This document shows positions 49,501-58,466 of a stretch of 64,000 bases of DNA, one piece after another. This stretch comes from Plasmodium brasilianum. Its lineage: Eukaryota; Apicomplexa; Aconoidasida; Haemosporida; Plasmodiidae. The stretch spans positions 1,547,501 through 1,611,500 of the forward strand of contig NC_090125.1 in assembly GCF_023973825.1 (NCBI RefSeq), written 5' to 3'. Position numbers and translations under genes: made by a program. How positions within the stretch are numbered: position 1 is the first letter of the stretch; each line of letters begins with the position of its first letter. Under the pieces are notes generated by a model. That model ran no database searches. It was not told the DNA's origin and saw only the letters and a program-made list of their open reading frames with translations.

Positions 49501-51815
49501 TGGCTTTGCGAAATGTCGGCACAATCTCCCACATGATCTCTAACATGACCGTTTACACGATCGATATTTTTGTCTTTTACATAGGACTCTGCTAACCCAC
49601 TGATGTGCAACGAGCATGTTGGATCTCCTTTTTCAAAAATGTTTACTTCGTTCATAGCGTAAACATCTAAAGTGACCTCTTCACTTCTTCGGGCACTGAA
49701 ATTCGAAAAGGAAGAATGCAAACTTTTATTATGTACACTGCACACATTGTCACTACTACTTATCAAATTCGTATCTTCAGGTATTTCGGGTAAACATTTT
49801 AAGCTAAAAGATTCGGAAAGATGAGAACAGGATTCCCCTAGATCATCCGAACTGATGTACTGCCCGTTACTATTGCAGATGCTGCCATTGCTACCATTGT
49901 TGCCATTGCTACCATTGCTGCCATTTCTAGTATTGCTTCCATTGCTGCCATTTCTAGTATTGCTACCATTGCTACCATTTCTAGTATTGCTACCATTGCT
50001 GCCATTATTGTTTTCTTCTCCTTTTTCCCTCTCCTGAACATACAATGCATTTTCACTTCTCCGAGCTACGTTGTTGTAGTCTCCTCCTTCTACATATTCG
50101 TCTAACACATAATTAAAATGATCTACCTTTTCATAGTTACCATTCATGTATAATATATCATTCGGTCCTATACTCTCAGAGGCTTCCTTCAGAGATATAA
50201 TCTTATCTTCTATGTTATCATCATAATAATATTTCATCTCATCAGCACTTATAATATCACTATTGTATGTATGTCCAGATGTTTCTATGCCTCTTATGTT
50301 ATTCGTATTTTGATTTATTTTGTTCCTATTATTTGATTCACATTTCAAAATATATCGTTTGTATGTAACATAACCATTCAAAATTTCACTTGCCTCCTCG
50401 TTCTTTTTTGTATCATCATATATTATGTCTTCCTCGTTAGACATATTCGAATACTCACCCAAGCTATTTTCATCATAGGAATTCTTTTTATCAAAGCTGT
50501 TTTCATAATTTCTATGGTCAATCTCCTGCTCGGTCAGACCAGCATTATTAGTGCAAAGGAATTTTCCATTATAACATTCATCGTATACAGGATTATTGTC
50601 ATCCACAGGCTTAGCACCGCCATCATTGTACTGATCGCTCTCTTCCCCTTGAGCATATTCATTATCATGTGAAATTTTATCAGTTCGATTAGGACCTATA
50701 TCATCGTTAAGAAGACCATGGTACATGATATCTTCTCTTGTGCTAGCTACAGTAGCTTCATCATTTACCACAGCTTTATCTTTATAATATATATTCATTT
50801 TTTCTGAACTGTTAATAACACTTTCATCAGAGTAACTGTGCCCAAAACATTCTTCATTGTGATGAAGTACATTAGTATGGCTAGTTGCGCTAGTTAAATT
50901 TACGTACGTGCAATTCTTATCATCACCTCCACCAGTTTTATCATCTTGTTTCTCTCTATATAATGACACGTTTAATGCGTAACTGTGACTTTTAGAAGAA
51001 TGGATTGTACCTGCCCCCTCTTTATTCTTCGATACATCATAATGTTTACTTCTTTTGAGGGTTCCTTTTTTACCCTTTAGAAATAAGTTCATATTTCTGC
51101 TTTTCCATAAAAGCTTTACTTGTCTACACTTTTTAAGTTTCGATATATCGTTCATTTTTTTTCTAGATGAGATCTTCTTATATTTGCGGTTTCCGCCTTC
51201 CTCACCTGGCTTGCACCCCCGCTTTACACCGTCTTCGCTGCTACCTTTGCCACTACCTTTGCCACTACCTTTGCCACTACCTTTGTCACTACCTTTGCTA
51301 CTACCTTTGCCACTACCTTTGCTACTACCTTTGCTACTACCTTTGCCACTACCTTTGCTATGTTCATCGCTTCTATTTATGCGACTGCTTATTCCGCTGA
51401 TTATATGTCTGTTCGTGCCGCTGATTATGCCGCTCTTGAGTAATGTGCTGATTTTATTTATTTTAGATTTTATGGATAGAACAGAAGACTTGTTAAATTT
51501 TAAGCTTATCTTTCTTCTATTCTTTTTCAAGTAGCTCATCTTATTTGCATATTCCTTGTTCATAAAAAACATTTTAGTGGGTCTATCTATGCTATTTTTT
51601 ATTGCCTGCTTTGATATAACATATTTTAATGAGTAATAATTAACACTGCTTTCTTTTGTGTTTACACTTGCACTAGTAGGGTTATTATCGAAGTTTTCAT
51701 TTAGATTAGACATTGTATTGCCTCGTCCTTCCTTTTCTCTTATTTTTAATTTCTTCCTCTTTATTTTTTTTTGACTCACATTTACAGAGTTCACTGCTGT
51801 GGACGATGACGACAT
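40512..51815 (-). CDS. 3767-residue repeat-rich coiled-coil protein
   Basis: I do not recognise this protein. It is a single uninterrupted frame of 11.3 kb starting MSSSSTAVNSVNVSQKKIKR. In order it has a basic N-terminus; KGSG repeats (about 153-192); long Asn/Ser/Glu-rich disordered sequence with NGSNTR repeats (about 600-650) and SNEEL/PNEAL repeats (about 1022-1085); and a long coiled coil (about 1970-2300) with perfect ELQTERD heptads (about 2038-2125). A block around NLDIDDLRAKCKDMLKEYLY may be conserved. ITERD pentapeptides follow (about 2738-2853), then a C-terminal part of about 900 residues with more ordinary composition, broken by SSANNTPNLKRL 12-residue repeats (about 3517-3598). 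The last 150 residues (around IGIDDFVVLFKQLHIQIKTS) look folded and faintly recall a degenerate EF-hand. No signal peptide or enzyme motif is seen. A structural role is inferred. Confidence 0.85.
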   Translation of the reverse strand: MSSSSTAVNSVNVSQKKIKRKKLKIREKEGRGNTMSNLNENFDNNPTSASVNTKESSVNYYSLKYVISKQAIKNSIDRPTKMFFMNKEYANKMSYLKKNRRKISLKFNKSSVLSIKSKINKISTLLKSGIISGTNRHIISGISSRINRSDEHSKGSGKGSSKGSSKGSGKGSSKGSDKGSGKGSGKGSGKGSSEDGVKRGCKPGEEGGNRKYKKISSRKKMNDISKLKKCRQVKLLWKSRNMNLFLKGKKGTLKRSKHYDVSKNKEGAGTIHSSKSHSYALNVSLYREKQDDKTGGGDDKNCTYVNLTSATSHTNVLHHNEECFGHSYSDESVINSSEKMNIYYKDKAVVNDEATVASTREDIMYHGLLNDDIGPNRTDKISHDNEYAQGEESDQYNDGGAKPVDDNNPVYDECYNGKFLCTNNAGLTEQEIDHRNYENSFDKKNSYDENSLGEYSNMSNEEDIIYDDTKKNEEASEILNGYVTYKRYILKCESNNRNKINQNTNNIRGIETSGHTYNSDIISADEMKYYYDDNIEDKIISLKEASESIGPNDILYMNGNYEKVDHFNYVLDEYVEGGDYNNVARRSENALYVQEREKGEENNNGSNGSNTRNGSNGSNTRNGSNGSNTRNGSNGSNGNNGSNGSICNSNGQYISSDDLGESCSHLSESFSLKCLPEIPEDTNLISSSDNVCSVHNKSLHSSFSNFSARRSEEVTLDVYAMNEVNIFEKGDPTCSLHISGLAESYVKDKNIDRVNGHVRDHVGDCADISQSHNNTAATTRAKKKKKKKKNCPGISSFLHNSNSDGTEEKLTDKESDTYKVCAISNNDNVTLYRQSIVYPSANNKIYNNLKKNAMNYSININEKKEELSANRMSHSDNYFNASMTAEHAHDCSNGTRGCHCVDDEVAGRSYTSTCLCKNGGAEKEADQEVEGKLGREGEGVEGRLDGVDNKFKKESGFLHAKAFSTYSLNSERDDNDVICAMHFNSLDYLGPLQERVRSTSNISYINAKSERSYSLCAETVKEALSNEALPNEELSSEALPNEDLSNEELSSEALPNEELPNEELSNEALSNEELSNEALSNEVISNEAVPLKKQHCNMRVPQHDAQVREETNDNDDFEEQIIGVYDVCDNNECFVQIAPSFAPVNYFNEGREDRDESLKKYEENNNYMSSNTYIDQHFEKDHIDILNLSKNLNEYENFDHGEQDDILHWPKGCLKKYVHKLTDHNDGSNSSEMVKCTGNTQEAPGEVDMVCRGSDKKGRSSSSGSNDGSMDRSIDREIDRNITDRNSIWGMSRVRDAVYSPFSRKSKNLYRNDERDLSAHENAHVTNMFDGFFKKIYKDKTNDSSCYSMVEEVNLMSKNKSSHFLSDVDTKSKKRCGIYTIRSYSINNAKGEREADSTNETSRSKNAISERGLPRDSAEVSTKNSNEGRQMEGGKKSIFLDKIKKNKKCAPQKKSSQKEAEKMYQDASLNFGGGTNSVLEKSSQVNNTLLNEGTEKNKKKLFKSKIFDSFKKLMRRKEASNSSERNAYCEEENAGNKNKEYYPGEHDRGEESNITVGPSACNDENDRGEESNITVGPSSHDDENDAYNKEPYNTCERDKGANEDTFCTTEFLKKKNYDEGTYDLVEYKKVSSHHDDVIAIGKKRYKNRRSFSLNSIHMYKLDGYNVSTCMDNKDILDDEKWFLKENKMNYMQNESYEKVYLIKQHMHECKVRYKSNANFENKKRSIHFIRERNNECRRNQTYSFDMKKIRNEDLRLTYKQIDPTNGNHNSNDKFERGNSLNDEKRKNASHCLNNNCAYNKCRENLISDRKDNINKIDNVVQEFIHSIEKLERGAKGEGGDGGRSRIGRDKENGISRISNDDGNAPMCNDEELRGKKKNNKINNKNNEEIHLNSDRIQCNFSVNISQHCEEETEKTYKPIMNEENDKDVLNDNNISVHLNDIERGKQYTESYIEEENSHGGNVLTGINNNKINMHNSDKDTLVSTYNALKHEYDKLSRENNILKSEINNWKKINNILRRENNNSNDEIIILRNKNEKLSGDNNVLVSQRDELQMERDALLTERNELQIERNELQTERDELHTERDELHTERDELQTERDELQTERDELQTERDELQTERDELQIEMGNIRREVELLSGDKENLVRDKMNSILRINNLEEQVNKQHIRIRDLEKDLEHRNKELQLKEEEINSQKYLIDEVKKEKKMIENELNILKEKSEKSMYKLKRDMRVQTEVDKIKSELNCTDEGISEMKINEHSLKTEMEYMQNETSAANEANEAADAERTNRINRKPGQVSNHNDQVDNLRSETYHMKEENDLKKNEQRELLLVEQNGELESKNFISEKDEEAIVNKGIENSSDISSYLDKLVSCKNNNNELQLKIDRDSLLNLFSQREIDRDLRSDSCKQFLEIKKKDLLTVDDQQRKLRKLLSFKNYDDICKELNNLDIDDLRAKCKDMLKEYLYLGMIIREYEKSNVRLFRKNKALGRKVTELRGFLLCGAAARRGSRRSMRGMDSMDSKHSVQKDELNSSKMELLEKKENTHDGENEILVPSGSFKTRKMRQDTVKHGNVNNYKNVCIELEKENRKLYDKLDHILCKLLIGKEKNEEDSIYKKILNKTGEIVKSVDIINEELSNFRAKKASNESSVFDCSNILICLNSISVNILFINSNVSLINEIISENKTYLDVHKIKSSLFSMSLSEVDCLSRMPDHIFFTKYDDETDELIEMERNTIKREKGILERERDAIEMEKDVTERDVTERDVTERDVAERDITERDITERDITERDTTERDITERDITERDITERDITERDITERDITERDTTERDITERDITERDITERDITERDITERDVIERDKDEISVKWFNENEDDINKCTKFNSLKKTAQCKYDRKNSKYFIFNEKKHMVMTCSGEKQIEVISPNWIENFITFFEICFSSDLFLILSVTCKGINEINAYIRRNEIQNCKRSISRMLSSIDEIINYYREDGNTCFLESFVGLFSYFKKCFQKMEDIIEQEKNKNRMWEVMYGIYNLKKIVRFVLYTFFNFHQVYAAFFMNETKYSFIRNHSLSSSTSNNNITNGLANTKEFNHIEEEKEVEEAEQVKDERKKKEKKKSISDIAPFNTYHSTVSATTLCNSIHNLRHSRNYSERNSWGTYWYSLNNDITNYVSMNSYSYRGVTGTKRKNKTTSSDNISNHGNLNILNGKNDESYVDCIQQVVNEIIEFNYNSHVIPCLVANYADEIGLYQWEYNEGSDTSLSEKKNYPFDIIKNILEKMKLSNLFVNSSDFIEYVEENMLKTRLLHNFFFKKNYIINIDIVHKYLSIRFILNIGVNYDYFYQQFLSILTNIVMLPTSNNKCRSVECTVSGTNMFLASRCMSFHKDMCKKDTNDSTIKNCSCSGRRNSSRDCTSDRLHGCFLLHNNDPHERGSLQKEYSSKWKNMHNAHNTYSGDAGDAGDDEYSNLSYPLLDVDNKFMSILFHMWQRIEMKYFSKLNNTRANTCSRTGNTNIYKICNLKSSLPSRSYSTSLKGLSSANNTPNLKRLSSANNTPNLKRLSSANNTSNLKRLSSANNTSNLKRLSSANNTSNLKRLSSANNTPNLKRYSGEQVPEKGILHPCIHSSLYHYNIERKDEEKGNGKGVSSILKETESLKNPTDRNYSIETYLKLMILDIFECTNEDKHIGIDDFVVLFKQLHIQIKTSIIYTIWCIITGCKNVNTALKEKVPLSSFIKKAYTTNPSLIFYEYCKMKVKLREAKKNIKLLQKYKKKILLLVAN
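41030..41255. repeat. 36-bp coding repeat (12 residues)
   Basis: Six copies of a 36-bp unit encode SSANNTPNLKRL near the C-terminus of the giant protein. They alternate Thr-Pro and Thr-Ser, and a related diverged unit precedes them. Confidence 0.9.
43255..43600. repeat. 15-bp coding repeat (ITERD)
   Basis: About 23 copies of CCCTTTCTGTTATAT (plus strand) encode ITERD with TTERD, VTERD and VAERD variants. They form a long charged helix in the giant protein. Confidence 0.95.
45440..45680. repeat. 21-bp coding repeat (coiled-coil heptads)
   Basis: About eleven copies of a 21-bp unit encode ELQTERD/ELHTERD. The DNA period equals one heptad, so gain or loss of units keeps the coiled-coil register. 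Confidence 0.95.
48560..48755. repeat. 15-bp coding repeat (SNEEL/PNEAL)
   Basis: About thirteen 15-bp units encode acidic pentapeptides such as SNEAL, SNEEL and PNEEL in the giant protein. Confidence 0.9.
49865..50005. repeat. Asn-Gly-Ser coding repeat
   Basis: Short units encoding NGSNGSNTR repeat several times in the disordered N-terminal third of the giant protein. Confidence 0.85.
51240..51360. repeat. 12-bp coding repeat (KGSG/KGSS)
   Basis: Ten copies of ACTACCTTTGCC encode Lys-Gly-Ser-Gly/Ser near the N-terminus of the giant protein. Confidence 0.9.
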
Positions 51816-52358
51816 TTTTGAAAAATCATAACGAGGGGGGAGGGATTATCAGGGGGAGGAAAAAAAAAAAAAAAAAAAAAAAAAAGCAGAAATAAAATGA
51901 AAGTAAAAAGGCGTGAAAGTAAAAGAAGAGATAGAAAGAAATGGACGTAAAAGAACAAATGGAATAGAAATACAAACGAGATAAAATGAAACGAGTGTAA
52001 AAGAACAAATGGAACGCAAATACAAACGAGATGGAAAAGTAAGGCACCAAATAGACTTAAAAGGACACGAATGCTACAATAGTACTTGTACCCACATGCC
52101 CAGTTTACAGCTAAACAGAACTAAGTTTTCGTTAGGCCAAAATGTGCATGAACATGTACATATACATAAGTTAACCATTCGACAAATTCTGACCCTAATA
52201 AATGACCAAAATGCACATCAAACTCACCAAAAAAAAAAATTAACCAGTAAAAGAGAAAAAAAAGAACAAACAAAAAAATGGAACGATGCACATACGTACA
52301 TACATAAACACATACACATAATACATACATCCAGGTAAATAATTTTTTTTTTTTATTC

Positions 52359-52395
<37 letters not shown>

Positions 52396-53279
52396 CTGAC
52401 AAGTCGAGCTTGGAGCCACAAAAAAAAAAAAGGGGGAGAAGAAAAAGAACAAGAACAAGGAGAACAAAACGGGAGAGAAAAACTGCTTTACTGCTTTATT
52501 TAATTGTAATTTTTCTCTTTCTTTTTTTTTTTTTTTCTCCTTCTCTTTTCCTATTATATGTGTCCATAATGCGCATACTCGAAAATACGTATCACAGGTG
52601 GGAAAAACCATCGTATGTATATGCAAGATTTTTGTCGAAAATCGTAGGAAATAATTCATATAATATAAATAATCTTAATCGTTAAAATTGAATAAAAAAC
52701 TGAACAAGTAGAGGACGGTCAATATTAGCACGTTTTTCCTTTTATCATTCTGTGCATATTTGCCACTATCACAATTTATGCATTCTCCTTAAGAATAACC
52801 TCATCAGTAATTCGGAAATGTTAACTTGCCGGTACACCCGTGCGATACATGCGTATATATGCATATGCATACGTGCGTACATAAACATACACATACTTAT
52901 ACATATATACATACATACATATATACATACATACATGCATACATACATCCGTACACGTACTTGCGCATACACACAAATGCATATCCGCCCATGCGTGTAC
53001 CTTTCACATTCCGATAAAAAAAAAAAAAGCAAAAAAAAAATTTTATGACTGTTACAGTATGCACATTTGGGCAATAGCAGAAATAACAGTAGCAATATGA
53101 AATAGCGGTAAAAAAATTATAATTCTGTAAATAACAAAAAAATTATATATTATGTACATTCTTCGTACCTATCTCGTTACGCCCAATTTTCCCCTTTTTA
53201 CAAAAAAAGAAAAAGATGATGAACTGGGTTAAATATACAACAGAATTTCTGCCTCCCTACCTTTTTTCGTCTTTCCCGT

Positions 53280-53313
<34 letters not shown>

Positions 53314-53824
53314 CACTTTTAAAAGATAATTTGTTCTTAAGGAAATGGATTACACAAGAGGATAAAAAAAAAAAGAACATTAAAAAAAAAATAAAATAAA
53401 TAATATGTAAAGTGTTATAGCTAAAGCGGTATAGCTTGAAGGGGTACATATTGAAGGGGTACCATATACAGGAAAACACCACAAAGTAAATATTACACTG
53501 CAAAAAATGTAACATAAGAGAAGGAGAAAAAGTGGAGTACAAAAATTAAAAACAGATAACAACATATTTTCAAGGAATTGTAAAAAAAAAAAAAATTAAA
53601 AAAGAAAAAGGAAAAGGAATTATCATTTCATATTAGAATTGAGCAAGCCTAAAGTGTTTTTCCTTCGCTAGCACGTGCATAGACGTATAAGTGTGCATAT
53701 ATGTATGTGTGTAAGTGCGTACGTAAAGTGCATATATATATGTGTATGTATGCCAGTAAATATGTATATACGTAAGACTGCCCAAATGGTATGAGGACGA
53801 CCTCGATGAGCCCTTTCGCTGCCG
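51816..53824. other. 2-kb intergenic region
   Basis: Upstream of the giant gene. It holds a poly-A tract at 51861-51885 just before the gene, an imperfect direct repeat of about 45 bp (about 51931-51975 and 51992-52037, with shared GTAAAAGAACAAATGGAA), a TA microsatellite near 52363-52393, and CATA-rich repeats at 52850-52970. An open plus-strand stretch at 52009-52338 is discussed in the findings. No gene is confirmed. Confidence 0.6.
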
Positions 53825-54229
53825 CTATTCCCCTATTTCCTCCTCGAGCATGTGTATTTTCTCGTTTAACAAAGAGATAGCCTTATTGATCGAAGCGTTT
53901 TCATTTTTTAAGGAAACTAAAATATTGAACAGTTTAGTGTGTTTCACATTTTGCTCATCAATTCTTTTTCCAATAAGATCATTAACATCTTCAATTTTTT
54001 TTGTTATTTCTTCCTTAAATTCATTAAATAAATCTGTAAAATCATACTCATGAATTTCTTCTTTTTTTTTCGATTCTATTAACTCCATTTGTAATTTCAT
54101 CATTTTTATATTGATCATATGTTCAAGTTCTCTTATCTTCCCCTTAAGACTTTTTTTTTCATCATGTGATGCTTCATTAATTCTGCTAAGCGACACTCCT
54201 TCCAACTTGTCGATCAAGTCCTCCTCCAT
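53825..54229 (-). CDS. Small coiled-coil protein, 134 residues
   Basis: Single exon, start MEEDLIDKLEGVSLSRINEA, end MLEEEIGE. It is not confidently recognised. After a short acidic N-terminus it is almost entirely helical with heptad spacing: residues about 28-55 (GKIRELEHMINIKMMKLQME) and about 62-130, including FNEFKEEITKKIEDVNDLIG. It lacks the low-complexity tracts of its neighbours and has no Asn runs, so it is under constraint and probably real. The pattern of short helices with KRIDEQ-like segments recalls striated-fibre assemblin or similar filament proteins, but this is only a resemblance. It lies between the giant gene (same strand) and the divergent dehydrogenase-like gene. Confidence 0.75.
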   Translation of the reverse strand: MEEDLIDKLEGVSLSRINEASHDEKKSLKGKIRELEHMINIKMMKLQMELIESKKKEEIHEYDFTDLFNEFKEEITKKIEDVNDLIGKRIDEQNVKHTKLFNILVSLKNENASINKAISLLNEKIHMLEEEIGE

Positions 54230-54473
54230 TTTAAAGGAATCATGTATAGTAGCGAAGCGAAGTGGAAGAAGCCAGAGGAGGTGGTAAATATACGCTTAAA
54301 ATGAAATGCAAACTTTTTTAGCTTTATCCAACTTTACATTTTTCTTTTTTCCCCCACCACCCTTCTAAAATAGCAAGGAGAAATGTACAAGAATGAAATG
54401 CAAACAAGGTAAATATGTGTTTGTGTTTATATTTTCTTGTTTGTTTTTTTCTTTTTTTGTTTTTTTTTTTTGT

Positions 54474-54518
<45 letters not shown>

Positions 54519-54741
54519 CTTTTTTTGTGTTTTTCTTCTCTTCTTTTTAAAAATAACTAGTAGTTAAATAAACGAAAAAAGGTGGTAAACCTGTAAAAAT
54601 CAGTAAGTACGCTTCTCTAACTATTTATTTTACAAATAGCAAAGGTATTCTACATAGTTAGGATCTCTACAGATACATCTTTTACATGTATGCACATGCA
54701 CGTGCATGTACATTCTCATATACATGTATATGTACATGTGC

Positions 54742-54789
<48 letters not shown>

Positions 54790-54836
54790 GTAGCATACTA
54801 CTATATTACAAATGTGACCCACCATATATATAATAT

Positions 54837-54986
54837 ATGCTCTCTACATTAACTTTACTGACTGTGAAGGACAAATATTTTAAAGGAAAAACTGAACAAA
54901 AAGTTTTGTCAGAAACTATTTATAATCCTTTCGTGTGCATAAAGGGCTATATCATCTCTGTCTTACAGGGACAGAATAATGAATAA
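54837..54986 (+). CDS. Candidate 49-residue microprotein
   Basis: Not recognised. A short ATG-to-stop frame (MLSTLTLLTVKDKYFKGKTE, ending LQGQNNE) lies in a unique stretch with more GC than its flanks. The peptide has balanced composition, unlike the repeat-derived frames nearby. No splice signals are needed. A good minus-strand acceptor (CCTTCACAG) overlaps it, so it may instead be antisense to an unknown spliced transcript. Confidence 0.25.
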   Translation: MLSTLTLLTVKDKYFKGKTEQKVLSETIYNPFVCIKGYIISVLQGQNNE

Positions 54987-55128
54987 AAAAAAAAATATAA
55001 TAAATAATAAATAATAAATAATAAAACAAAAAAAACAAAATAAAGCAAAAAAAAAAAGAAAACGAAAATAACAAAATGGCAAAGTAATACATATATACAC
55101 ACATATACATATACATGTCCATATACCC

Positions 55129-55288
55129 TTATACGCAGGCATACATATGTACCATCCTCCTATATAAAATACTAAAAATAATTCCATTGTTTTATCCTCT
55201 TATCCTACTACAAGCAAGGAATTAAATTAACTGTAGCGCATATGATGTATATGACAGTGTAGACAAGTACAAACTTGAGAGAAGACAT
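55129..55288 (-). CDS. Candidate two-exon transmembrane microprotein
   Basis: Exon 1 is 55288-55212 (MSSLKFVLVYTVIYIICATV, then NLIPC). Exon 2 is 55159-55129, or starts at 55171 with the alternative acceptor. Both join in phase 2 to a GTAGTA donor. The product is 35-39 residues, dominated by one hydrophobic helix. It may be a tail- or signal-anchored microprotein. The short length and weak donor keep confidence low. Confidence 0.2.
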
Positions 55289-55439
55289 AGTATAAATTAA
55301 TAACATTCTTCACCTCATTTTATTTTAGTACCTCCAGCATATTTATTTCTTTTCCTCCACAAATTATTTACACATGCACATATATAGAAACATGCGTACA
55401 TGAATACATGCAAATATATATGAATAAATAAATAAATAA

Positions 55440-55485
<46 letters not shown>

Positions 55486-56380
55486 AATATAGCTTTTTTT
55501 TTTTTTTTTACAAAAATGTTTTTCATTAGCAAGCTTCCTGCAATTTCGACTCCATCATTTCCTTTGCTCCTTTAATTTATTCCTTTTTTTTTTTATTTTT
55601 TTTTTTATTCTACTATATTTTATATTATTCATTTTTGTTTTACTTTTGTTTTCTTTATCTTTTCCTTTATCTTTTCCTTTATCTTTTCCTTTATCTTTTC
55701 CTTTATCTTTTCGTTTATCTTTTCGTTTATCTTTTCGTTTATCTTTTCCCTTATCTTTCCCTTTATCCTTCTCTTTATCTTTCTCTTCCTTTTCTTTTGT
55801 TTCTAAATTTATCGCTAAAAATACAAAAAATTGAAGCTCTAAATTTCCTATTATCCCGAAGGTATATGTAAAAAAGAAAAAAAGCTATTCTATGAAATAT
55901 TTATGTAATATATATGCAAAACATTTACTCAAAGCATTTATGTGCAGTGTATACATGTGAATAGAAGTAAAAGTAAAATGTTACTTCAATTCACCTTGAT
56001 GTAGAACTCTTAGTGTTAATTTTTCTTTTTTTTTTTTTTTTACATAGCGAAAAATATAAGTTGGCATATAATAATTTCGTATTTGTCCTACAATATATAT
56101 AGTTCAATTATTCTATAATTTGCATTGTAATCCCTTATGAATATATTATAATGAAGCGATACCTACACATGCAAACATAAACGTAGATGTGTATGCATGT
56201 GAGTGTATGTCCGTATGTATACATATACCTACACCTCTAAACATATACATCCACCCACACACATGCATAATACCCCTTTTTTTTATACCTCTTTTAAAAG
56301 TAAAGATAACTAAAGTATAGTAGCGAGTGCACACTCAATTATTGTGGAAAAGTAAATAACAGGATTTTATTATTCAAACA

Positions 56381-58349
56381 ATGACCTCAGTTAAACATCC
56401 AAAGATTAGCGTATTAGGTGCAGGAGATATAGGCTGCGCTTTGGCTCATATGATCTGTGAAAAAAATCTAGGTGATGTCGTTTTGCATGATTTTAGAAAA
56501 GGTAATGATACTAAATTTATCGCTTTAATTTGTTTATCATGTTAATTCATTTACCATTTCAATTCATTTACCGCTTTAATTTTGATATTTGAAAAATGAT
56601 ATGACGTGCAAATTGAAAATATGTATCTCTACATTAACATGTTTCTGTATTTATGAACAGTAATGTGCACCGAAATACAAATACTTGCCTATATACACAT
56701 AGATCCTCATTAACACAGTGCATATTTGAATCCATAACATTTTTAAAAAAAAAGAAATTAATCCTTGTTTCCTTTTTGCTTTTCATTCAAACGTGTAAAA
56801 CATATATGAAGCTAATATGTAGTTTCAACTGTTTTTTATATGCTTATTTTGTGCTTCTTAATTTTTTGCTTAACTTTTTCTCCGAGGATAAATGCTTGGC
56901 CATTTAAGTGAAATCCTATGTATCTCCTTTTTTTCCTAATATATATAAATGCTCTTTATAAAAAAAAAAAAATAATAATAAATAATAGAAAAAAGGAACG
57001 GTGTACTTTAACGAATTTATGTATTAAAGTAAATGACCGTATGTGTATAAACATACATAAATACATTCTTACATACGCATGCATGCCACATGCGTATACG
57101 CGTAGACTATTTCTTGCACCATATATATATGAAAAATGTTTACATAAAATTTCTTTCCATTTTAGATTTACCTAAAGGAAGAGCATTAGATATACTGCAC
57201 ACAAGACCACTAAACAGATCTAGAATAAATATATTAGGTACTAATGAAATTACAGATATTAAAGATTCACTAGTTGTAGTAGTAACAATAGAGGTATCAG
57301 AACGTGAGTTTGCTGAATTTGATGAAGAAGATATAGAAAAACAAGTTTACACATCTAATGTTAAACTATTAAGGGAAGTATCAAAATCAATTAAGAAACA
57401 TTGCCCCCAAGCTTTTGTAGTAGTTACTACAAGTCCAGTTGATTGTATGGCAAAGGTTTTACAAGAGAATGCAAATATTCCCTCTCATAAAATATGCGGG
57501 ATGGCGGGGGTTTTGCACAGCGCACGACTGAGACACAATTTGGCAGAAAAGCTAAGAGTACAACATAGAAAATGATAAAATAGAAAATAGTTAAAATAAA
57601 AATTATAAAAAAAAAAAAAAAAAATATAAAAAAAATAATAGTAAAATAAAAAATAAAAAATAAAAAACATATAAAAAAATATAAAACAGGCAATCACTAA
57701 TTTGGTGAAGAATGAAGGATAAAACTCTAATTTATGTATATATATATATACCCGTACATATATATATGTATCTACATGTATGTGTTGGTGTGCGCATATA
57801 TCTGTATTCGTACAAACTTCTGCAAAATTAACCATAATTTTTTATTGTTCAACTCAGATAAATCCGGGTGATGTGCAAGGATTTGTAATAGGAGCTCATG
57901 GGGATAAAATGGTACCACTGCCAAGGTACTGCTGCGTAAATGGTATTCCATTAAATGATTTTACAAAAAAAGGAGCTATAACAGAAAAAGAAATAAATCA
58001 AATTGTTGAAAAGACAAGAAATACCGGTTTAGAATTATTAGAATTATTACCCGAAGGATCAGCATGTTTTGCACCTTCATTAGCTATTGTTGAAATTATT
58101 GAAGCTTATTTAAAAGATTTAAAGAGAGTACTCGTATGCTCCGTATTGTTGAATGGTCAGTACGGTCATAAGGGGGTTTTTGCAGGTATCCCTGTTGTTA
58201 TTGGAGGTAAGGGTATTGAGAAAGTTATTGAGCTAGATTTGAATGCGCAAGAAAAAGAACTTTTTGATGATTCTCTAAAACATATTAGTTATTTATTTGA
58301 AAATTATAAACATGAGGCAGTCGTAGATGAAGAAGCCAAACCCAACTGA
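56381..58349 (+). CDS. Divergent lactate/malate dehydrogenase-family protein
   Basis: Exons are 56381-56501, 57166-57557 and 57858-58349, joined at GTAATG..TTTAG (phase 1) and GTACAA..CTCAG (phase 0). The product is 334 residues, normal for the family, which interconverts 2-hydroxy and 2-oxo acids with NAD(H). The NAD fold is intact: GAGDIG at 13-18 and an acidic residue after strand 2 (LHDFRKDLPKGRALD). The catalytic His is in GAHGDKMVP (His185) and the substrate-anchoring Arg is kept (Arg161). However, the Asp of the Asp-His relay is His158 (GVLHSAR), and the mobile substrate loop (TIEVSEREFAEFDEED, 81-96) lacks the usual Arg residues. So this is a paralogue of the glycolytic LDH with altered chemistry or substrate, and its activity cannot be predicted. 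It lies upstream of PRPP synthetase on the same strand. Confidence 0.85.
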
Positions 58350-58429
58350 CACATCCAGCTCATATGTTAATGTATATGTATATGTATTTTTTTTTTTTTT
58401 TTTTTATTTAGATCATTCTTTTTTTTTAC

Positions 58430-58466
<37 letters not shown>

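Larger units (their letters stand above)
54230..56380. other. 2.1-kb intergenic region with two microprotein candidates
   Basis: Divergent promoter interval between the small coiled-coil gene and the dehydrogenase-like gene. It holds a poly-T tract (about 54479-54518), TA microsatellites (about 54749-54787 and 55443-55482) and a 12-bp pyrimidine repeat (about 55660-55775, units TTTATCTTTTCC). Two short unique open stretches are listed separately. Confidence 0.65.
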
